Below the pieces are notes generated by a model. That model was not told the DNA's origin. It made no database searches and saw only the letters and a program-made list of their open reading frames with translations. From positions 105,839 through 169,838 of the forward strand of contig NZ_ANBM01000008.1 in assembly GCF_002100115.1 (NCBI RefSeq): DNA of 64,000 bases, in the 5' to 3' direction. The position numbers were made by a program, and so were the translations under genes. Numbering within the stretch: the stretch's first letter is position 1; each line of letters begins with the position of its first letter. Source of the DNA: Anaerovibrio sp. JC8. GTDB lineage: Bacteria; Bacillota; Negativicutes; Selenomonadales; Selenomonadaceae. Shown here one piece after another: positions 59,214 through 64,000 of this stretch.

Positions 59214-59242
59214 AGAATACACCATCTTTTACACATAGTAAA
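59214..59242 (-). promoter_or_regulatory. Promoter-like element upstream of the HPt gene
   Basis: Minus-strand TTTACT (59242-59237), 17-nt spacer, TATTCT (59219-59214). Confidence 0.45.
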
Positions 59243-59256
59243 GAAGCAAAGATTAA

Positions 59257-61338
59257 TTACGCAACTATTCGTTTTTTCTCCGGTGCCAGTATACGGGCAC
59301 TGTTTAACACCACTGCCAGAGTGGCTGTATTATGAATGACTGCCGACCACAAAGGGTTTATAACGCCCAGGGCACCCAGAAGCATGGCCGCAGAATTTAC
59401 CATAATGGTTGCGGTAAAATTCTGGTGAATCAAATCCATGGTCTTTCTGCCCAGCTGCAGTGCTTCAATCAATCTGGTCGGGTCCTCAGAACGGATGGTC
59501 ACCGCAGAGGATTCCGCAGCCAAATCTGTCTGGCGTCCCCCCAAGGTAACACCTACATGGGCAAAGGCCAAGGCAGGCGCATCATTTATGCCATCTCCCA
59601 CCATCATTACGGTTCCACGTTTCTTCAGCTTCATTACATGGTTGGCCTTATCCTCCGGCAAGACTTCCGCGTGATAGGCATCAATATCCATATCCCTTGC
59701 CACCTCGCTGGCCACAGTCTTGGAATCACCGGTCAGCATTACCACCTCATCCACACCATAACGGCGCATCTGATTCAAGGTCTTTTTCATTAGTGGACGG
59801 ATAGGATCTTTTATGCCAATGGCTCCCAAAAGCTCACCATCACGGGCCACATAGATATAGCCCATGGTAATATCCTCCACGGTTATCTGCTCCATGCCGG
59901 ACACTTTTCGCTCCTGCATCAGCTTGGCACTGCCTACCAGTACCTCACCGCCGGTATATTCCTCAAAGTCCGGAACAACGGCTGTCATGCCACGGGCCAC
60001 AATGGTTTTGGATGACTTGTGCTGTGGCACGGTCCATTCCTTGTCCTTCACGTATTTTTGAATAGCCACTGCCAAAGGATGCACTGAATGGTGCTCTGCC
60101 GAGGCAGCCAACAGCAGCAATTCCTTTTCGTCCACCTTATCCGCTGTAAGGATAGATGAAACCTGAGGCACACCTACAGTAATGGTACCTGTTTTGTCCA
60201 GCACCACAGTGTCGGTCTCTGCAAGAGCCTCAATGTAGTTACCGCCCTTTACAAGTATACCCTTTCTGGCAGCCGCACCAATGGCTGCAGAAATGGCTGT
60301 GGCTGTGGACAGCTTAAGACCACAGGAGAAATCAATAAACAGAAGATTCAATACCCTCTGCCAATCTCTGGTGGCACCGTATACTATGGCCGCACCAAGG
60401 AAAGAAATCGGCACCAGCAGATTTGCCATGGTATCGGCAAAATTCTGCACTGGGGCCCGGCGGGTCTGGGCTTCTTCCACCAAATGCACAACGTGGGCAA
60501 GGGAGGTATCATCTCCTACCTTTTCTACCTTTATAATGACTTCGCCAGCCTCTACCACACTGCCCGCATATACCGGCAGGCCTTTTTTCTTCATGGCAGG
60601 AGCAGACTCACCGGTAATGGAAGCCTGATTTATGGCGGCCGTTCCCGACAGCACCTGGCCGTCAATACAGATCTTTTCTCCTGTATGGGCAGCAATAATA
60701 TCCCCCGCCTTGATTTCCTTTACAGGGACCTTTCTTTCCACACCATCATCCACCAGCCAGACATAAGGTTGATTGAGATTTAACAGACCGGAAATATGCC
60801 CCCGGGCCTTTTCCGCCGCATAGCTGGTCAGCATCTCGGCACCATTGGACAGTGCCAGCAGGCTGAGACTGGATTCCGGCTTGCCGGCCAGTACAGATGC
60901 CACCACAGCAGTTGCTGTCAAAGTATCTGCATTGGGACGGTTATCCCGAACCAGGCCGGTGACACCATTCTTGATAAAATTGCGGGCAATGTAGAGGATC
61001 AGTGCGCTGCGCAGCAGCTTAACACTGGCAAAAGCCGCCGGAGAAGCCTTTTTTAAAAGCTGCATGGCAATAAAGCTGCTGACAGACAAAATAGCCTCCC
61101 TGCGATAATCCGCCATGTCCTGCACATCGTCCTGCTTTTTGTAGGATGCCATTACATTGTCTATAAGAGCCTTGACCTGAAATGACGGAAATACGCCCCT
61201 GTACCAGATTTTTAGTTCTGTTCCCTCCACGACAGCAGAAACTATTCCCCGCATGGCTCTTAGGCGCACACATAACATTCTGCTGTCCGGCTGGGACAGT
61301 CTGGCCCCTAATTTTGTACTATAACAGTAAAAAGCCAT
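59257..61338 (-). CDS. P1B-type metal ATPase with FSC metal motif (FezB/P1B6-like)
   Basis: 693 residues from ATG 61338 (TGATG overlap with the previous gene, GGAAGG upstream). The N-terminal domain (about 10-70) has an HMA-like fold without CxxC. Two helices precede the actuator TGES (242-245). The transmembrane metal motif reads IDFSCGLKLST (335-345), where CPC or SPC and a conserved Pro are usual. The phosphorylated Asp381 is in DKTGT, the P1B histidine-proline signature is in HHSVHPLA, and the hinge is GDGINDAPALA. All catalytic ATPase residues are present. Together with the HMA-like neighbours and a Fur-box promoter it resembles the ferrosome ATPase FezB, which fills iron-storage organelles. 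That assignment comes from memory of the family and needs a phylogeny. Confidence 0.82.
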   Translation of the reverse strand: MAFYCYSTKLGARLSQPDSRMLCVRLRAMRGIVSAVVEGTELKIWYRGVFPSFQVKALIDNVMASYKKQDDVQDMADYRREAILSVSSFIAMQLLKKASPAAFASVKLLRSALILYIARNFIKNGVTGLVRDNRPNADTLTATAVVASVLAGKPESSLSLLALSNGAEMLTSYAAEKARGHISGLLNLNQPYVWLVDDGVERKVPVKEIKAGDIIAAHTGEKICIDGQVLSGTAAINQASITGESAPAMKKKGLPVYAGSVVEAGEVIIKVEKVGDDTSLAHVVHLVEEAQTRRAPVQNFADTMANLLVPISFLGAAIVYGATRDWQRVLNLLFIDFSCGLKLSTATAISAAIGAAARKGILVKGGNYIEALAETDTVVLDKTGTITVGVPQVSSILTADKVDEKELLLLAASAEHHSVHPLAVAIQKYVKDKEWTVPQHKSSKTIVARGMTAVVPDFEEYTGGEVLVGSAKLMQERKVSGMEQITVEDITMGYIYVARDGELLGAIGIKDPIRPLMKKTLNQMRRYGVDEVVMLTGDSKTVASEVARDMDIDAYHAEVLPEDKANHVMKLKKRGTVMMVGDGINDAPALAFAHVGVTLGGRQTDLAAESSAVTIRSEDPTRLIEALQLGRKTMDLIHQNFTATIMVNSAAMLLGALGVINPLWSAVIHNTATLAVVLNSARILAPEKKRIVA

Positions 61339-61967
61339 CAGTGCTTCCTTCCTTTCATCATATGCAGTGCCCACCAGACCATGGTAGGCCCGGAAGGACG
61401 CTGGCCATATAACAGCATCTTCCGCAGACCGCGAATTAAAAAGAACACCGACAGAAGTGTAGGTAAATCAAACCAGCCGTAAGTCAGACTTCGCACCTGA
61501 TTGTTGATGGAATTTGCCGTATTATGCCAGTTGGCAGCATACAAAACAGGATTCCTCCCCCAATTGCCCTGTCCGCAACCACAATAACTGCTTTGAGGCA
61601 TAATTCTATTTTTTACCCTTTCCATCAATAAATCCAAAGCACCCTCATCCATTGAGTGTATCAGCAAAACACTGCCAGTGAGGGAATTGACCTCCACCCT
61701 GGAAATGTGCTTTTCTTCCTTTAACTTTTTTTCCAGCATTGCAGACAAGGCTGAATTGTTTATCAAAGATGCTATACGATAGCGACGCCGACCGGGCAAT
61801 TTACTTACCAAAGCAAAATTCTCCACACTGGCCTGATTGCTTTTACATCTGCCAGCATTGAGTCTTCTGCCATCTGCGCCCCCCTTCCAACGCTTTTTGC
61901 CGCCAATTATTTCGTGAATATTACGCCCAATGGCAGCTCCCATCATAATCCCAGACATAAATGACAT
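61338..61967 (-). CDS. HMA-fold membrane protein lacking CxxC (ferrosome-cluster-like)
   Basis: 209 residues, AGGAGG upstream of ATG 61967. A Gly/Met-rich N-terminus (SFMSGIMMGAAIGRNI) is followed by a basic linker. An HMA-like ferredoxin fold (about 45-115) has SKLPGRRRYRIASLINN and HISRVEVNSLTGSVLLIH, with no metal-binding CxxC in the loop. A C-terminal hydrophobic region (about 155-195) contains LPTLLSVFFLIRGLR. Two Cys appear in SSYCGCGQG. The gene overlaps the ATPase gene by one base. Confidence 0.7.
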   Translation of the reverse strand: MSFMSGIMMGAAIGRNIHEIIGGKKRWKGGADGRRLNAGRCKSNQASVENFALVSKLPGRRRYRIASLINNSALSAMLEKKLKEEKHISRVEVNSLTGSVLLIHSMDEGALDLLMERVKNRIMPQSSYCGCGQGNWGRNPVLYAANWHNTANSINNQVRSLTYGWFDLPTLLSVFFLIRGLRKMLLYGQRPSGPTMVWWALHMMKGRKH

Positions 61968-61971
61968 CTGA

Positions 61972-62478
61972 TTACCTCCTCACGTGGGTTTTTATATATT
62001 CTTCCGCACGTATCAATTCCTTGTTGCTGCGCAATATCTGAGGGGTGTACAAAATCAGGATAGAACCGGTAACCTCATTTACCTTCACATCATCCAATTC
62101 ATTAATTCCCTGCAGATAATCCAGCACCTGCTGACACTTTGCCTTGTTGTTGATTAGTGCCTTGCTGTAGAGGCGTACCCGTCCCGGAATATAGGAGGAT
62201 ACCTCCACAGTGCGCACAAACAAATCCAATTTACTCTTCGGAAGATTTAAAACATCCATTATACCCATTTTTTCTACCACCTTCGCCGCATCTTGTCTTA
62301 CCTTGCTGCAATGCTGCCAGGTGTGCACAGCGGATACTCCCAGCCACAGCATACCGCACATGGCATGTATACGCTTGTTGCCCAGCCACAGCGAAGCAGC
62401 CGTACCAAGGGCTGTAATGCCCAACGGCATTGATAGCGGCGTATTCTTTATATAATCCTTAATATTATGTATCTCCAT
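61972..62478 (-). CDS. Membrane protein with C-terminal HMA-like fold (ferrosome-cluster-like)
   Basis: 168 residues from ATG 62478, with AGGAG 9 nt upstream; ATG 62487 touches that site and is excluded. One or two helices lie at about 16-55 (LGITALGTAASLWLG, AMCGMLWLGVSAVHTW). An HMA-like domain follows at about 85-160, with SSYIPGRVRLYSKALIN and DVKVNEVTGSILILY, again with no CxxC. It shares the PGR-x-R motif and VNxxTGSxLI strand with the 209-residue protein, so the two are likely paralogous modules. Confidence 0.7.
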   Translation of the reverse strand: MEIHNIKDYIKNTPLSMPLGITALGTAASLWLGNKRIHAMCGMLWLGVSAVHTWQHCSKVRQDAAKVVEKMGIMDVLNLPKSKLDLFVRTVEVSSYIPGRVRLYSKALINNKAKCQQVLDYLQGINELDDVKVNEVTGSILILYTPQILRSNKELIRAEEYIKTHVRR

Positions 62479-62572
62479 CCTGCTCATCTCCTACAGCAAA
62501 ACGAGTTTTTGTCCAATAACAAGAAGGAGGCTGCTCCAGATATTCCAAAGCAACCTCCACCTAAACACAGAA

Positions 62573-62785
62573 TTACTCAGCCTGAGCTGCTTCCTGAGCT
62601 GCAATCATGTCCTCAAGCTCTTCCTTCTGACGCTGAAGCTCAGCCAAAGGTATCTGACCAGCTGGAACCATGGACTGCTGCATAGCCGCCATCTGCTGCT
62701 CACGCTCCTGCATGAAGCGATAGCCAAAAATACCTGCAACTGCACCTACTGCCAAACCAATCCAAAAATCTGTTTTCTGAAACAT
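62573..62785 (-). CDS. Small membrane protein with glycine-zipper helix and Gln/Glu helix
   Basis: 70 residues, AGGGGG upstream of ATG 62785. One N-terminal helix (FWIGLAVGAVAGIFGYRFM) with small-residue spacing suited to helix packing. A long polar amphipathic helix follows (EREQQMAAMQQ, LAELQRQKEELEDMIAAQ). First gene of the metal ATPase run; it may help to shape or scaffold a membrane compartment. Family not recognised. Confidence 0.65.
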   Translation of the reverse strand: MFQKTDFWIGLAVGAVAGIFGYRFMQEREQQMAAMQQSMVPAGQIPLAELQRQKEELEDMIAAQEAAQAE

Positions 62786-62906
62786 TAACTTGTCCCCCTT
62801 ACTTTCATTGGTTTTAATGCAATACTCTTTATACTGCTGTAAATAATTGTACCCATTTTTATTGTCTGTTTCCGCTCCAAAAAAACATTAACGACCCGTT
62901 TGTTCA

Positions 62907-63869
62907 TTAAAGATTAATTATCTTAAAATCTCGGGGAGCCACACCATAAACGGAGCGAAAGGCCGCCGCAAACTTGCTGGGATTACCGTAGCCAAGCTTT
63001 CCGGCAATTTCCACAATACTTAGCTTTCCCTCCTCCAGATAATTTAGGGCCTGTCTCATTCTAAGGTGCTTAAAATAAGAATAATATGACTTGCCGTAGA
63101 TTTCCTTAAAGCATTTCTGCAACGTGGTTTTGCCAATACTATATTCTGTCGCCAATTCCGACAGGGAATAATGCTTTTCAGGCTCTGCCGCCACTCTTTG
63201 ATGAATGGCCTTAACCTTATCAATATCCTTATAGCTGTAGTAAACCTTTTCAATCGTGGAGGATATAGGCATAGTCTGTATCAAGCCCAAAACCTCCAAT
63301 ACTTTAAGCTGCAAAAAATACTGTTGCGTTACCGGGTCAATCTTGTAGATTTCCTGAAAAGCCCTTATAATTGCCGAGCTGGACTTTATCCGTATGATGC
63401 CATCATTCCGCTTAATGCCCTCCATCAGGGTATTCAAATGGCTATTGAACTTTGGAAACATTTCATGAAGCTTCCTTCCAATTCCTTCCGGATCAATCAG
63501 TAAAGATACTCCTCTGTACTCATTATTAATAAATTGGGCATCCTTTTTGGGAATCCCCCACAAATGAGCCTCAATTTCCCCTTCCGACAAAGAAAAAGCT
63601 TTACCATTCACCTGACACTGAAAACAGCCCTCAAGACAGAAATTCAGCTCAATAACCTTTTTCCCGTCATTTTTATACTGTGTCTCAGATCCAGAACCAG
63701 AACGAATGCTGTTATACACAATATCTATACCCGGCAAAATTTCATAATAACACAGGGAGCTTCTGGAACCGTTTTTCTCCTCACGAAGAAAACGCACCTC
63801 CTGTGTCATTGTCTTGTCTATACTAAAGCCGCTACGGCCAACTTCCTTTGTAAATCTTTCCTTAACCAT
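62907..63869 (-). CDS. AraC-family regulator (PchR-like), probably iron-controlled
   Basis: 320 residues. The N-terminal ligand-type domain includes IELNFCLEGCFQCQVNGKA and LSEGEIEAHLWG, as in PchR/siderophore-type AraC proteins. Two C-terminal helix-turn-helices (about 220-315) carry SLSELATEYSIGKTTLQKCFKE and IVEIAGKLGYGNPSKFAAAF. It is encoded upstream of, and co-directional with, the ATPase cluster (121 bp gap) and is preceded by a Fur-box-like site. It is probably an activator of the cluster; the effector is unknown. Confidence 0.85.
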   Translation of the reverse strand: MVKERFTKEVGRSGFSIDKTMTQEVRFLREEKNGSRSSLCYYEILPGIDIVYNSIRSGSGSETQYKNDGKKVIELNFCLEGCFQCQVNGKAFSLSEGEIEAHLWGIPKKDAQFINNEYRGVSLLIDPEGIGRKLHEMFPKFNSHLNTLMEGIKRNDGIIRIKSSSAIIRAFQEIYKIDPVTQQYFLQLKVLEVLGLIQTMPISSTIEKVYYSYKDIDKVKAIHQRVAAEPEKHYSLSELATEYSIGKTTLQKCFKEIYGKSYYSYFKHLRMRQALNYLEEGKLSIVEIAGKLGYGNPSKFAAAFRSVYGVAPRDFKIINL

Positions 63870-63895
63870 GACTTTCTCTCTTGTTTGTTGATTTT

Positions 63896-63946
63896 AATAA
63901 TTACTATCATAATCAATATTATACAGAAGTCATATTTTTACGTCCA
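63896..63946 (-). promoter_or_regulatory. Promoter with Fur-box-like operator upstream of the AraC gene
   Basis: Minus-strand TGGACG (63946-63941), 17-nt spacer, TATAAT (63923-63918), followed at once by GATTATGATAGTAATTATT (63914-63896). This matches the 19-bp Fur consensus at about 15 positions. The site overlaps the transcription start region, so iron-loaded Fur would block transcription. Downstream lies a GAGAGAAAG ribosome site. Confidence 0.7.
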
Positions 63947-64000
63947 GTTTATTTTTATTACCTAAAAACACACAAAAAAAGAACTATCTCAAAAACAGCT

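Overview
The window looks like a chromosomal segment of an anaerobic member of the Negativicutes (Selenomonadales-like Firmicutes). This rests on a pyruvate:ferredoxin oxidoreductase, a Firmicutes def-fmt-rsmB-rlmN-prpC-pknB-rsgA-rpe cluster, Na+-coupled symporters, and tail proteins with DT-rich repeats of a kind I associate with Negativicutes phages. The genus is not resolved. Almost every gene reads on the minus strand.

Layout. (1) 1-17.4 kb: a long minus-strand gene run. It goes from def through fmt, a DUF116 protein, rsmB, rlmN, fhaA, fhaB, a PP2C phosphatase, an FtsW/RodA protein, a penicillin-binding protein, a PASTA kinase, rsgA and rpe, then queC and folE2. A flippase-like membrane protein, an NCS2 permease, a glucosaminidase lipoprotein and the start of an ABC-F ATPase follow. 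Translation and peptidyl-chain maturation genes are interleaved with a kinase/phosphatase/FHA module that probably controls wall synthesis. (2) 17.5-32.6 kb: PFOR with its own promoter and terminator, a tRNA-Pro, a yhdT-panF-AGCS symporter operon, and an unusual 953-residue soluble AAA/M41 protein. A frameshifted nitroreductase, a deformylase-like protein, an L,D-transpeptidase, a DUF6765 protein and a chemoreceptor follow. (3) 32,694-58,611: a 25.9 kb siphovirus-type prophage in the 3' half of a tRNA-Arg(TCT) gene. It is flanked by a 48-bp direct repeat and carries candidate integrase arm sites at both ends. (4) 58.6-64 kb: the tRNA-Pro/tRNA-Arg operon, an HPt protein, and an operon resembling a ferrosome (fez) locus. 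That operon has an AraC-type regulator behind a Fur-box-like promoter, a small membrane protein, two proteins with HMA-like folds and a P1B-type ATPase.

Prophage logic: integrase; a primase-like replication protein next to a dense field of TTACTTTYT 9-mers and an AT-rich tract (candidate origin); a NUMOD1-type DNA-binding protein whose frame is broken at a run of seven A; small HTH-like paralogues behind a near-consensus promoter; HNH enzymes; terminase; HK97-type head genes; tail genes with a programmed -1 frameshift; repeat-bearing tail proteins; and a lysis cassette (holin, M15 endolysin). No CI-like repressor is recognisable.

Most notable: the AAA / receiver-like / pseudo-AAA / M41 protein; the putative Fur-controlled ferrosome-like operon with an FSC motif in place of CPC; the phage repeat field; and two independent A7-tract frameshifts.
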